From contig NZ_PSSX01000002.1 of assembly GCF_002933275.1 (NCBI RefSeq), forward strand, positions 248,001 to 312,000: a stretch of DNA of 64,000 nucleotides, given 5' to 3'. This document shows, one piece after another, positions 54,875-63,757 of this stretch. The stretch comes from Marinobacter maroccanus (GTDB taxonomy: Bacteria > Pseudomonadota > Gammaproteobacteria > Pseudomonadales > Oleiphilaceae). How positions within the stretch are numbered: the stretch's first letter is position 1; every line of letters starts with the position of its first letter. Position numbers and translations under genes: made by a program. The notes beneath the pieces are model-generated. The model was given only the letters and a program-made list of their open reading frames with translations. It made no database searches and was not told where the DNA came from.

Positions 54875-56035
54875 ATGCAAGAGCCGATTTCCCCCGCCCA
54901 ACAGCACCGGGAAAACCTCGCGGGCGAAATGAAAGCGGCCTCGCGCGTGACCATTATCGGAATGATTCTCGATGCCGTACTCGGAATCATAAAAGTCATT
55001 GGAGGTGCTCTTTTTCATTCCCAGGCCCTTCTGGTGGATGGTATTCACTCCTTCACGGATGTCGCCTCCGATCTGGTCGTTCTTGGGGTAATGAAGGTAT
55101 CCCGTCAGGAGCCGGATGACGATCATCCCTATGGTCATCAACGAATCGAAACCTTCGGCACCCTGGTTCTGGGCAGCATCCTGATTGCTGTTGGCGCCGC
55201 GCTGGCCTGGGAAAATACCCTGCGCCTGATAGAGGGCGGCGTGGATACCGTGCCTGGCTGGCCAGTCCTGGTGGCAGCTGCAGCGTCGGTTGCGGGTAAG
55301 GAATGGATTTTCCGATACACTCGCCATGTCGGCCTGAAGATCCGCTCAGACCTGATTATCGCCAACGCCTGGCACAGCAGAACCGATGCGTTTTCTTCTG
55401 TTGTCGTTCTGGTTTCCACCGCCGGTGCCATGCTAGGCATGGTTTGGCTGGATGTGTTTGCGGCGGTGGTGATCGCCGGAATCATTATCCATATCGGCTG
55501 GAAGTTCACCTGGGACAGCGTGAAAGAGCTTGTTGATACCGGCCTTTCGCGGGAGGACACGGAGATGCTCAAGAGCATCGCCCGGGACACAGACGGGGTG
55601 CGTAACGTCCACGAACTCCGTAGCCGTCGAATGGGCCATGATATTTTGCTGGATATTCATCTGGTAGTTCGGCCAGAAATCAGTGTCTCAGAAGGACACC
55701 AGATCGGTATGCAGGTAGTCTCGGGCATGCGAGATGCCCTGGACAACATTCGGGATATCAATTTCCACATCGACGCCGAAAACGACGAAGACCAGCCCCT
55801 GACCTCGGAGCGTCTGCCGTCCCGTGGAGACATTCGAGCCATCCTGGCTCAGCACATTGGTGAGCTCCCTCACCACAGTCGTTTGCGGCTTCACTACCTG
55901 AAGAACAAGGTGCACCTGGAACTGTTCCTCGACGAGCACGAAGAAAAGACTGCCTTCTCCTCTGCGAACATCAAGGAACAGCTCCGGGATTATCCCTGGT
56001 TTGGTAGTGTCCGGGTGTGGGTGGCCGGCCCCTGA
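54875..56035 (+). CDS. Cation diffusion facilitator (CDF) metal exporter
   Basis: A 386-residue inner-membrane exporter of Zn2+/Fe2+/Mn2+-type ions by proton exchange. Six helices and the conserved metal-site motifs are visible: D-G-I-H-S-F-T-D-V-A-S-D in helix 2 and W-H-S-R-T-D-A-F-S-S in helix 5 (Asp/His sites). D-D-D-H-P-Y-G-H-Q-R-I-E lies in the loop between. A C-terminal cytoplasmic domain (about residues 205-290) is followed by an extra domain of about 90 residues, beyond the usual CDF size. GGAG lies 8 nt before the ATG. It converges closely (18 bp) with the ATP-grasp gene. Confidence 0.9.
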   Translation: MQEPISPAQQHRENLAGEMKAASRVTIIGMILDAVLGIIKVIGGALFHSQALLVDGIHSFTDVASDLVVLGVMKVSRQEPDDDHPYGHQRIETFGTLVLGSILIAVGAALAWENTLRLIEGGVDTVPGWPVLVAAAASVAGKEWIFRYTRHVGLKIRSDLIIANAWHSRTDAFSSVVVLVSTAGAMLGMVWLDVFAAVVIAGIIIHIGWKFTWDSVKELVDTGLSREDTEMLKSIARDTDGVRNVHELRSRRMGHDILLDIHLVVRPEISVSEGHQIGMQVVSGMRDALDNIRDINFHIDAENDEDQPLTSERLPSRGDIRAILAQHIGELPHHSRLRLHYLKNKVHLELFLDEHEEKTAFSSANIKEQLRDYPWFGSVRVWVAGP

Positions 56036-56053
56036 GGGAGCAGGCCATACCCG

Positions 56054-57553
56054 TTACCGACGACGGTTCTCTTCCATCCTTGAAAGAAATTCCTGCATGA
56101 TCAGGGTATAGAGTTCACCACCGAGAAAGCGATCCTCCACTCCGGCATCAATGCTCGGGTTGTCGTTGACTTCGATTACCGCTACCCGGTTGCCGGACTG
56201 TTTGATATCCACGCCATAAAGCCCGTTACCAATAAGCTTGGTGGCATTCAGGGCAGCCTGAATCACGTTTCTCGGCACCTCGTAGGTGGGCATGGTCTCA
56301 AAGCCACCGCTCTCACTCTCGGATTCGCCGTGCTGGTAAATCTGCCAGTGGCCTTTCACCATCATGTATTTGCAGGCGTAGATGGCCCGACCACCCAGCA
56401 CGCCAATGCGCCAGTCATAATCTGTGTACAGATATTCCTGGGCCAGCACCAACGCCGATTGCTTGAACAGTTCCTTGAGACCGGCACGGAGGGTTTTCTC
56501 GTCTTCCGCCTTGGTCACGCCCCGGGAAAACGCGCCATCCGGAATTTTGATAACCACCGGAAAGCCCAGCTCACTGATGACCTGCTCAACCGCGTTCTTC
56601 TGATCTTTTGACAGGATCAGTGTCTTCGGTGTGGGAATCTTGTTGTTCTTCAGGAGATCCGCAAGGAACACCTTGTTGGTGCACTTGAGGATCGACACCG
56701 GGTCATCAATCACCACCATACCCTCAGCGGCGGCCTTGCGGGCAAAGCGGTAGGTATGGTGATCAATGGCCGTGGTTTCCCGGATGAACAGGCCATCGTA
56801 TTCCGGCAGGCGCATATAATCCCGCCGGGTAATCTGCTCTACATTGATACCCAGCTTGCGACCGGCCTTTTCGAATCGCTTCAGAGCGACCTTGTCACTC
56901 GGAGGCATTTCCTCATCGGGATTGACCAGCACCGCCAGATCATAGCGATAACGACGACGGGTTCTGGGCTTACGCCACACCATACTGCTGAAACGATCCA
57001 GGGCGGCAGCAAACACGTCCTGTTCATGCTCGCCGAGATCCGCCGGAGAGGCCGGCTTCATGGACTCAATCTGCCACTGTTTGCGGCGTTTGAAGACGAC
57101 TTCAAGAATCGGGCACGGGAAACGCTCGAACAGCGCCCGGGCGACGGGTTTGAGATCCGGATGCTCTGCCTGGCCAAAGTAAGTCCGAATCCGGACTTCA
57201 TGGGTGGCTGCTCTCTCATCACTGGCGGGATCAATTGCCGAGCCCGCCGCCTCTAGCCAGTTGATGACGCTTTCATCAAGCTCTTCCAGCTCGAGCGAAA
57301 ACAGTCCTTTTCGACCAAGATCATTGAGCGTCATCACCGAAGGCACCACGTGGTGGCCACGGGCCTCTGCCAGGAGCGAGCAGTAGTAGCCCTTGCTCAG
57401 GTAACGGGCGCTCTGACACAGGTTGATGACCCTTACCCGGCTGGCAGGCGGAGCTGAGAACTGGAGGTACTGATCAAACGTCAGCACATCCTCACTGGGG
57501 TAATAGGGCGACCAGTCTTTAGCGCGGTCCACTACGATAAGCAATCGGGACAT
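56054..57553 (-). CDS. RimK-like ATP-grasp ligase with RLAN-type N-terminal domain
   Basis: A 499-residue protein. The N-terminal ~200 residues (M-S-R-L-L-I-V-V-D-R-A-K-D-W-S-P-Y-Y-P-S, Y-C-S-L-L-A-E-A-R-G-H) match the RLAN domain pattern found with RimK-like ligases. From about residue 255 the ATP-grasp fold follows: L-F-I-R-E-T-T-A-I-D-H-H, F-P-V-V-I-K-I-P-D-G-A-F-S-R-G-V, and the metal-binding E-V-N-D-N-P-S-I-D. It would join amino acids to a peptide or protein with ATP. ATG at 57553 has GGAGG 10 nt upstream; ATG at 57562 is too close to it. It is divergent from the GNAT-C39 peptidase gene, a pairing known for this family and interpreted as peptide synthesis and processing. Confidence 0.87.
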   Translation of the reverse strand: MSRLLIVVDRAKDWSPYYPSEDVLTFDQYLQFSAPPASRVRVINLCQSARYLSKGYYCSLLAEARGHHVVPSVMTLNDLGRKGLFSLELEELDESVINWLEAAGSAIDPASDERAATHEVRIRTYFGQAEHPDLKPVARALFERFPCPILEVVFKRRKQWQIESMKPASPADLGEHEQDVFAAALDRFSSMVWRKPRTRRRYRYDLAVLVNPDEEMPPSDKVALKRFEKAGRKLGINVEQITRRDYMRLPEYDGLFIRETTAIDHHTYRFARKAAAEGMVVIDDPVSILKCTNKVFLADLLKNNKIPTPKTLILSKDQKNAVEQVISELGFPVVIKIPDGAFSRGVTKAEDEKTLRAGLKELFKQSALVLAQEYLYTDYDWRIGVLGGRAIYACKYMMVKGHWQIYQHGESESESGGFETMPTYEVPRNVIQAALNATKLIGNGLYGVDIKQSGNRVAVIEVNDNPSIDAGVEDRFLGGELYTLIMQEFLSRMEENRRR

Positions 57554-57754
57554 TAAAGGCATTCCTCCCTGAAAGGTCTGGCCTGTAGTAATGGAGACCA
57601 CAATACGCCGGTCACGATCCCTGCACAATTGGCGAATAATGCGTGCTTTTACGCATCCTTGCGGTATTTGCGTTCCCCCTGCACTCACCCATAATAGCCG
57701 CATAGGGGAAGCCCACCAGCATGCCCTCCAAGCTCTTCTCAAGGCCGCATCTCA

Positions 57755-58867
57755 ATGCCTGACTTCCAGCTCCGACAAGCCACCAGCAAGGATCTCGACG
57801 CCCTGGTTTCGCTTGAATACCGGTGTTTCACAGAGGACCGCCTTTCCAGACGCAGCTTTCGCCGGTTTCTGGAGATGCCGAGGGATCGTTTGATTGTGGC
57901 TGAGGCCGATGGCGAATTGGTGGGTTATTGCCTGGTTCTGATGAGCGCGGCTACCCGGCTGGCCCGCATTTACTCCATTGCTGTGTCACCTGACGTCCGG
58001 GGCCAGGGTGTGGGCGAGAGGCTGGTCCGGGAGGCGGAATCAGAAGCTGCGGAAGCGGGCCGCATCGTCATGAGACTGGAAGTACGTGAGGATAACCGGG
58101 GCGCTATCAGCCTTTACAAACGCCTGGGCTATCGCCAATTTGGTACCTATCGGGATTACTACGAGGACCACGGTGATGCCTTGCGCTTTGAGCGACGGAT
58201 ACTTTTCTACGAGCCTTCAAGAGAGTTTCCGGCCGTGCCCTATTACCCGCAGACCACGGATTTCTCCTGCGGCCCGGCAGCGCTGATCATGGCCATGGCC
58301 GCCCTGGATGAGCAGCAACCGCTGACGACGCTGGAAGAACTGAGATTATGGCGGGAGGCGACCACCATCTTCATGCTCGCCGGCCACGGCGGCTGCGGCC
58401 CCCATGGACTGGCACTCGCCGCCTGGAACCGGGGCTTTGAAGCCAGCGCGTGGATCAGCATGGAAGGCGCCCTGTTCAAGGACACAGTCAGAAGCGAGGA
58501 CAAGAAGCGGGTCCTGGAACTGGTCCATGAGGGCTTTCTGCATGACATCGGCCAGACCGGCATCCAGTTGCACCACGACCCGCTGACTCTGGAAGCCATG
58601 ACAGAGGCCCTACACGAGGGCCGGGTTCCTTTGATTCTTATCAGCACCTGGCAACTGAACCGAAGCCGCGTCCCCCACTGGGTAACCGTCTGTGCCATCG
58701 ACGACCAGTTCGTGTACCTGCACGATCCGGAAATAGACGTGGAAATGGGTGAAACCGTCGCCGACAAGCAGTACCTGCCAGTCGATAAACGGGTATTCAG
58801 CCAGATCTCCCGATACGGAAGAAATCAGCCCCTGCAGGCGGCTGTGATCGTAGGACCGAAGCGGTAA
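57755..58867 (+). CDS. GNAT acetyltransferase fused to a C39-like peptidase
   Basis: A 370-residue two-domain protein. Residues about 1-150 are a GNAT: S-I-A-V-S-P-D-V-R-G-Q-G-V-G-E-R-L-V (74-91), R-L-E-V-R-E-D-N-R-G-A, Y-K-R-L-G-Y. Residues about 155-370 are a papain-like C39 peptidase: D-F-S-C172-G-P-A-A-L (nucleophile), H308 in V-P-H-W-V-T and D324 in L-H-D-P-E. All three residues look intact. The partner gene across 200 bp is the RLAN ATP-grasp ligase. Contextual analysis in the literature suggests this pair makes or modifies a peptide, but no substrate is known. AAGG stands 10 nt before the ATG. Confidence 0.88.
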   Translation: MPDFQLRQATSKDLDALVSLEYRCFTEDRLSRRSFRRFLEMPRDRLIVAEADGELVGYCLVLMSAATRLARIYSIAVSPDVRGQGVGERLVREAESEAAEAGRIVMRLEVREDNRGAISLYKRLGYRQFGTYRDYYEDHGDALRFERRILFYEPSREFPAVPYYPQTTDFSCGPAALIMAMAALDEQQPLTTLEELRLWREATTIFMLAGHGGCGPHGLALAAWNRGFEASAWISMEGALFKDTVRSEDKKRVLELVHEGFLHDIGQTGIQLHHDPLTLEAMTEALHEGRVPLILISTWQLNRSRVPHWVTVCAIDDQFVYLHDPEIDVEMGETVADKQYLPVDKRVFSQISRYGRNQPLQAAVIVGPKR

Positions 58868-58921
58868 CACCAAGGCCCGGCGATACTCCACAACCCGCCG
58901 GCTACGTAAGCCAAGTCCAGA

Positions 58922-60982
58922 CTAACCTGTCCGCAGGGCAGCCTCTTTCAACTCGGCAATATCGTCCCGCAGACGGGCTGCCGTTTCGAAATCCAGCTCG
59001 GAGGCGGCTTTGTACATTTCGTCCTCCAGACGGGATACTTCCTTGAGGACTTCCTCCGGAGACCGGTTGCCGGCCTTGGCCCGGTACTGCTCGGCCTCTT
59101 CCGCTGCTTTCTGTCCCGGACGCTCAGCCTTGCGACGGCCGCGCCCGCCGCCACCGGCACCTTCCATAATGTCGGCAATCTTCTTGTTCAGCCCCTGAGG
59201 AGTAATACCCTGCTCCAGGTTATGGGCCTCCTGCTTGGCCCGGCGACGCTCCGTTTCATCAATGGCCCGCTGCATGGAGCCTGTAATCCGGTCTCCGTAG
59301 AGTATGGCCTTACCGTGAACATTCCGCGCGGCGCGGCCCATAGTCTGGATCAGTGACCGCTCGGACCGCAGGAACCCTTCCTTGTCGGCATCCAGGATGG
59401 CCACCAGCGAGACCTCTGGCATATCCAGACCTTCCCGCAACAGGTTGATGCCCACCAGCACATCGAACTCGCCCCGCCGGAGGTCCCGGATGATCTCGAC
59501 CCGTTCCACGGTATCGATGTCCGAGTGCAGATAGCGAACCTTGATGTCGTGCTCCATCAGGAAGTCGGTGAGATCCTCCGCCATACGCTTGGTCAGCGTT
59601 GTCACAAGGACCCGTTCCTTCACTTTCACCCGGGTGTGGATCTCTGAAAGCAGGTCGTCCACCTGAGTGGAGGCCGGGCGCACTTCGATCTCGGGGTCCA
59701 GCAGGCCAGTCGGTCGCACTACCTGTTCCACCACCTGCCCCGCGTGTTCGGCCTCGTAGTTCGACGGTGTTGCAGAAACGAAAATCATCTGTGGTGCGAT
59801 TCGTTCCCATTCTTCAAACTTCATGGGCCGGTTATCCAGTGCCGATGGGAGGCGAAAGCCATATTCCACAAGCGTTTCCTTACGGGAACGGTCGCCCTTG
59901 TACATGGCACCGATCTGAGGAATGGTCACGTGGGACTCATCCACCACCAATAAGGCGTTGGGTGGCAGGTAATCAAACAGTGTCGGGGGCGCCTCACCAG
60001 GGCGGCGACCGGAGAGATAGCGTGAGTAGTTCTCGATGCCGTTGCAATAGCCCAGCTCCAGCATCATCTCGATGTCGTACCGGGTTCGCTCCTCCAGGCG
60101 CTGGGCTTCCACGAGGCGGTTGTTGTCCCGCAACTGCTGCAGCCGCTCATCCAGCTCCACCTTGATATGCTCAACCGCATCCAGCACCGTCTGCCGGGGC
60201 GTCACATAATGGGATTTCGGGTAAATGGTTACCCGCGGCACCCGCCGCAATACCTCACCGGTCAGTGGGTCGAAATAGCTGAGATTCTCCACCTCGTCAT
60301 CGAACAGTTCGATGCGGATCGCCTCTTTTTCCGATTCGGCCGGGAACACATCGATGACATCGCCCCGGACCCGGTAATTGGCCCGGTGGAATTCCACGTC
60401 ATTGCGAGTGTATTGCAGCTCGGCCAGGCGCCGCAGAATGAACCGCTGGTCAATCTGATCACCCCGATCCAGGTGCAACATCATCTTCAGATACGACTGG
60501 GGATCACCCAGGCCATAGATGGACGAAACCGTCGCCACGATGATGGCGTCCGGTCGCTCCAGCAATGCCTTGGTGGCGGATAGACGCATCTGCTCGATGT
60601 GCTCGTTGATAGAGGCGTCTTTCTCGATAAACGTGTCCGACGAGGGCACGTAGGCTTCGGGCTGGTAGTAGTCGTAGTAGGAGACGAAATACTCTACAGC
60701 GTTATCCGGAAAGAACTCCTTGAACTCACCATAGAGCTGGGCCGCCAGGGTCTTGTTATGGGCCATGATGATCGTTGGCCGCTGGATTTGCTGGATGACA
60801 TTGGCGATGGTGAAAGTTTTACCGGAGCCGGTCACCCCCAACAACGTCTGGTGCGCGAGACCGGAATGAATGCCATCCACCAGCCCCTCAATTGCCTTGG
60901 GCTGGTCACCTGCTGGCTGGAACGGTGAATCCACCTTGAACACACCTTCTTTGGTGGAAACGTTTGCCTGATTACTGGCCAT
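58922..60982 (-). CDS. uvrB: Excinuclease ABC subunit B (UvrB)
   Basis: A 686-residue damage-recognition helicase of nucleotide excision repair. Walker A is in [10 protein letters not shown], the beta-hairpin region Y-D-Y-Y-Q-P-E-A-Y follows, then [10 protein letters not shown] and the helicase motif [18 protein letters not shown]. The C-terminal UVR motif ends at [11 protein letters not shown]. The ATG at 60982 gives the usual start M-A-S-N-Q; the open frame to 61036 is longer than the family. It is divergent from aspC. Confidence 0.97.
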   Translation of the reverse strand: MASNQANVSTKEGVFKVDSPFQPAGDQPKAIEGLVDGIHSGLAHQTLLGVTGSGKTFTIANVIQQIQRPTIIMAHNKTLAAQLYGEFKEFFPDNAVEYFVSYYDYYQPEAYVPSSDTFIEKDASINEHIEQMRLSATKALLERPDAIIVATVSSIYGLGDPQSYLKMMLHLDRGDQIDQRFILRRLAELQYTRNDVEFHRANYRVRGDVIDVFPAESEKEAIRIELFDDEVENLSYFDPLTGEVLRRVPRVTIYPKSHYVTPRQTVLDAVEHIKVELDERLQQLRDNNRLVEAQRLEERTRYDIEMMLELGYCNGIENYSRYLSGRRPGEAPPTLFDYLPPNALLVVDESHVTIPQIGAMYKGDRSRKETLVEYGFRLPSALDNRPMKFEEWERIAPQMIFVSATPSNYEAEHAGQVVEQVVRPTGLLDPEIEVRPASTQVDDLLSEIHTRVKVKERVLVTTLTKRMAEDLTDFLMEHDIKVRYLHSDIDTVERVEIIRDLRRGEFDVLVGINLLREGLDMPEVSLVAILDADKEGFLRSERSLIQTMGRAARNVHGKAILYGDRITGSMQRAIDETERRRAKQEAHNLEQGITPQGLNKKIADIMEGAGGGGRGRRKAERPGQKAAEEAEQYRAKAGNRSPEEVLKEVSRLEDEMYKAASELDFETAARLRDDIAELKEAALRTG

Positions 60983-61165
60983 AACTGGCGGAAACCTCCG
61001 GTAAAACCGATGCAGAGGCGTAACAGCCCCTACCATTAGAGAAATTTAGCGATACACTGGCTTCATGATACCATCAGTGCGATCGACGGCTGGGCGAAAA
61101 TCAGCCAGCAGCTCTGGCACCCGGCGGTCGCAGCCCTATCAGACGCAGCTTTAAGGAGCGCAAGT

Positions 61166-62350
61166 TTGGACCTTCAACTTTCCAGCCGAGTACAGGCAAT
61201 CAAGCCCTCTCCCACCCTCGCAGTCACCAACAAGGCCGCGGAACTCCGCGCAGCAGGCCAGGACATTATCGGCCTGGGTGCCGGCGAGCCGGACTTCGAC
61301 ACACCTGATCACATCAAACAGGCAGCCATTGAAGCCATCAATAACGGCCAGACCAAATACACCGCCGTTGATGGTACGCCAGCCCTGAAAAAAGCGATTA
61401 TTGCGAAGTTCAAACGGGACAACGGCCTGGATTACGAAGCCAACCAGATACTGGTAAGCAGTGGTGGCAAACAGAGCTTTTTCAACCTCGCACTTGCCAC
61501 ATTGAACCCGGGTGACGAAGCCATCATCCCGGCGCCCTACTGGGTTTCCTACCCGGACATGGTGCTGGTCGCCGAGGGCAAACCGGTCATCATTGAAACC
61601 GGCGCCGAGACCCGCTTCAAGATCACGCCGGAACAACTGGAAAACGCCATCACCGAGCGTACCCGCCTGTTCGTGATCAACAGCCCCTCGAACCCGAGCG
61701 GCATGGCCTACACCCTGGAAGAGCTGCAGGCCATCGGCGAGGTGCTGAAGAAGCACCCGAACATCATGATCGCCACTGACGACATGTATGAGCCGATCCT
61801 GTGGACCGGCAAGCCGTTCTGCAACATCCTCAACGCGACGCCTGAACTGTATGACCGTACCTTCGTGCTGAATGGCGTATCCAAAGCCTATTCCATGACT
61901 GGCTGGCGTATCGGCTACGCGGCTGGCCCGGCAAAAATCATCGGCGCCATGAAGAAGATCCAGTCCCAGAGCACCTCCAACCCGGCCTCCATCTCCCAGG
62001 CAGCGGCACAGGCTGCGCTTGATGGCGATCAGGCCTGCGTAGGCGACATGGTCAAGGCCTTCAAGGAACGCCACGACTGGCTGGTAGAAGCACTGAACAA
62101 GATGCCGGGCGTCGAGTGCCTGAACGGCGACGGTACCTTCTATGTGTTCCCCAGCTTCCAGGGCGCCATTGATGCGGATTCCAGCGTCAGCAGCGACGTG
62201 GAGTTCGCGGAGAAGCTGCTGACCGACGCCGGCGTGGCACTGGTCCCGGGCTCCGCCTTCGGCTGTCCTGGCCACATGCGCCTGAGCTTCGCCACCAGCA
62301 TGGAAAACCTGGAAAAGGCTGTCGAACGTCTTCAGAAAGCGCTTGGCTAA
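61166..62350 (+). CDS. aspC: Aspartate aminotransferase, class I-gamma
   Basis: A 394-residue PLP aminotransferase transferring the amino group of aspartate to 2-oxoglutarate. Start TTG at 61166 has AAGGAG 7 nt upstream. Landmarks: S-G-G-K-Q-S-F-F-N near the cofactor, N-S-P-S-N-P-S-G, and the Schiff-base Lys in G-V-S-K-A-Y-S-M-T-G-W-R-I-G-Y. It is the bacterial class I-gamma type that may also accept prephenate or similar acids; this specificity is not shown. The second tRNA-Asn follows 70 bp later under its own promoter. Confidence 0.93.
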   Translation: MDLQLSSRVQAIKPSPTLAVTNKAAELRAAGQDIIGLGAGEPDFDTPDHIKQAAIEAINNGQTKYTAVDGTPALKKAIIAKFKRDNGLDYEANQILVSSGGKQSFFNLALATLNPGDEAIIPAPYWVSYPDMVLVAEGKPVIIETGAETRFKITPEQLENAITERTRLFVINSPSNPSGMAYTLEELQAIGEVLKKHPNIMIATDDMYEPILWTGKPFCNILNATPELYDRTFVLNGVSKAYSMTGWRIGYAAGPAKIIGAMKKIQSQSTSNPASISQAAAQAALDGDQACVGDMVKAFKERHDWLVEALNKMPGVECLNGDGTFYVFPSFQGAIDADSSVSSDVEFAEKLLTDAGVALVPGSAFGCPGHMRLSFATSMENLEKAVERLQKALG

Positions 62351-62367
62351 AAAGTTCTGGCCAGGGG

Positions 62368-62396
62368 TTGACGGGGCGGTATTGCCAACTTAATAT
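62368..62396 (+). promoter_or_regulatory. Promoter of the second tRNA-Asn
   Basis: TTGACG (62368-62373) and TAATAT (62391-62396), spacer 17 bp, followed by the GC-rich discriminator ACGCGCC. It resembles the first tRNA-Asn promoter in both boxes, spacing and discriminator. Confidence 0.8.
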
Positions 62397-62420
62397 ACGC
62401 GCCTCGTCACACGACGACGT

Positions 62421-62496
62421 TCCCCGATAGCTCAGTTGGTAGAGCAACGGACTGTTAATCCGTTTGTCGCTGGTTCGAGCCCAGCTCGGGGAGCCA
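62421..62496 (+). tRNA. tRNA-Asn (GTT), second copy
   Basis: 76 nt, identical to the copy at 47676, with acceptor TCCCCGA/TCGGGGA, anticodon GTT at 62454-62456 and encoded CCA. Not interrupted and without an integrase nearby. Confidence 0.98.
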
Positions 62497-62504
62497 CTAT
62501 TCTG

Positions 62505-62539
62505 AAAACCCGCCAATTCTTTGAGTTAGCGGGTTTTTT
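62505..62539 (+). terminator. tRNA-Asn terminator (second copy)
   Basis: AAAACCCGC (62505-62513) pairs with GCGGGTTTT (62529-62537), loop 15 nt, ending in a six-T run (62534-62539), 8 bp beyond the tRNA. Confidence 0.85.
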
Positions 62540-62624
62540 ATTGCCTTCTTTTATTGCATTAGGTTTTTAACCACATCTTAGGTGGTGATGTAGGCTCCTG
62601 CCCTAGCCTGCTGCATTCGGGGCT

Positions 62625-62732
62625 GGTGGTGTGGGGTCGTCCTCCCAAAAACCGCTACGAGCACGTCCATGTGCGCTTGACTGTGGCCATCCATGGCCAC
62701 AGACATTTTTGGGAGGGCAACCCCACACCACC
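62625..62732. repeat. Long intergenic hairpin, copy Y
   Basis: Outer arms of 13 bp (62625-62637 with 62720-62732) and inner arms of 11 bp (62641-62651 with 62706-62716), split by a 3-by-3 internal loop, are perfectly complementary. The apex contains CGTCCATGTGCGCTTGACT and the palindrome TGTGGCCATCCATGGCCACA. The arms are unrelated to those of copy X at 36552-36644 but the apical sequence is shared. Confidence 0.82.
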
Positions 62733-62820
62733 GATCCGATCCTGAAAGATGGAATTGCCGAATATTATCCAAATTTACGCAAACCACCTAACCATGCGCA
62801 AATTGGTTTGGCACATAAAT

Positions 62821-62850
62821 GTAGGTCGGATTAGCGCAGCGTAATCCGAC
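62821..62850. repeat. REP-like palindrome, copy 7 (cluster 3)
   Basis: GTAGGTCGGATTA-GCGCAGCG-TAATCCGAC, identical to copy 5 at 50466. Confidence 0.88.
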
Positions 62851-62884
62851 AATGGAATTTACTAAGCTGGGATTCAATTGGTTT

Positions 62885-62914
62885 GTCGGATTACGCTGCG
62901 CTAATCCGACCTAC
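62885..62914. repeat. REP-like palindrome, copy 8 (cluster 3, inverted)
   Basis: The inverse of copy 7, 34 bp beyond it, so the two can form one long hairpin with a 34-base loop downstream of pyrF. Confidence 0.88.
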
Positions 62915-63014
62915 ACCCTTCGTTAAATGGCGGGCAACTGAAAGGTCCAAACGGGACAGCTGTCCCTGCCACCATTACTCAAAGGCCCGATCAGGATTCA
63001 AGGGCCGCACAAAG

Positions 63015-63731
63015 CTAGAGCCCAATCACCTCTGAGTGAATAGCCTCCAAGGCAGCCAGCGGGTCAGACGCCTGAGTAATCGGCCGGCCAATCACGAGGT
63101 AGTCAGAACCAGCTTTAAGGGCATCTGTGGGGGTCATGATGCGCTGCTGATCGCCTTTATCGGCAGTCAACGGACGGATACCCGGTGTGATCAGCTTGAA
63201 GTCAGCGCCCTGCTCGGCTTTGAGCTTGGGCGCCTCCTGCGCGGAGCAGACGACACCGTCCAGGCCGCAGTTTTTCGTGAGGGTTGCCAGGCGGGATACC
63301 TGGGCCTCCGGGGAATCGGTGATGCCGATGCCTGCCAGGTCGTCGGCGTTCATGCTGGTGAGCACGGTGACGGCGATCAGAAGCGGACGGTCCGCGCCAA
63401 AGGGTTCCAGGCGTTCCCGGCAGGCGGTCATCATTTTCTCGCCGCCAGAGGCGTGCACATTGACCATCCAGACACCAAGATCGGCAGCAGCCGCAACGGC
63501 TGCTGACGTAGTGTTGGGGATGTCATGGAATTTCAGGTCCAGGAACACCTCGAATCCACGCTTCTGCAGTCCCTCGACCAGTTGCGGGCCGGAACGGGTG
63601 AACAGTTCTTTGCCCACTTTCAGGCGACATTTGGCAGGGTCCAGTTTGTCGACCAGCTCAAGGGCCGGATTCTGGGAGGGAAAGTCGAGGGCGACGATGA
63701 TCTTGGGATCGTTGGCGGTTTGCACGTTCAT
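63015..63731 (-). CDS. pyrF: Orotidine 5'-phosphate decarboxylase
   Basis: A 238-residue TIM-barrel enzyme making UMP from OMP, the last step of pyrimidine synthesis. The active-site Asp-Lys-Asp array is in [12 protein letters not shown], with I-V-A-L-D-F-P at the start and T-P-G-I-R-P near residue 182 at the phosphate site. CAGGAC precedes the ATG. It lies 26 bp after the lapB stop on the same strand, the usual lapB-pyrF order in gammaproteobacteria. Confidence 0.96.
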   Translation of the reverse strand: MNVQTANDPKIIVALDFPSQNPALELVDKLDPAKCRLKVGKELFTRSGPQLVEGLQKRGFEVFLDLKFHDIPNTTSAAVAAAADLGVWMVNVHASGGEKMMTACRERLEPFGADRPLLIAVTVLTSMNADDLAGIGITDSPEAQVSRLATLTKNCGLDGVVCSAQEAPKLKAEQGADFKLITPGIRPLTADKGDQQRIMTPTDALKAGSDYLVIGRPITQASDPLAALEAIHSEVIGL

Positions 63732-63757
63732 TTGTCCTGCGGAAATTCGGTAAAGGT

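Larger units (their letters stand above)
62497..63014. other. Gene-free region of structured repeats
   Basis: 518 bases with no convincing gene between tRNA-Asn and pyrF. It contains the tRNA terminator, a long hairpin (62625-62732), two opposite REP-like palindromes (62821-62914) and a perfect 14-bp palindrome GGGACAGCTGTCCC (62953-62966). Open frames of 67-69 residues on both strands here run through the hairpin and are artefacts of its symmetry. Confidence 0.7.

Noticed and set aside
61151-62275. 374-residue open frame opposite aspC
   Set aside because: Antisense shadow of the aminotransferase; no family resemblance.
62578-62834. Two 67-69 residue frames on opposite strands
   Set aside because: They read through both arms of hairpin Y; the symmetry creates similar open frames on both strands.
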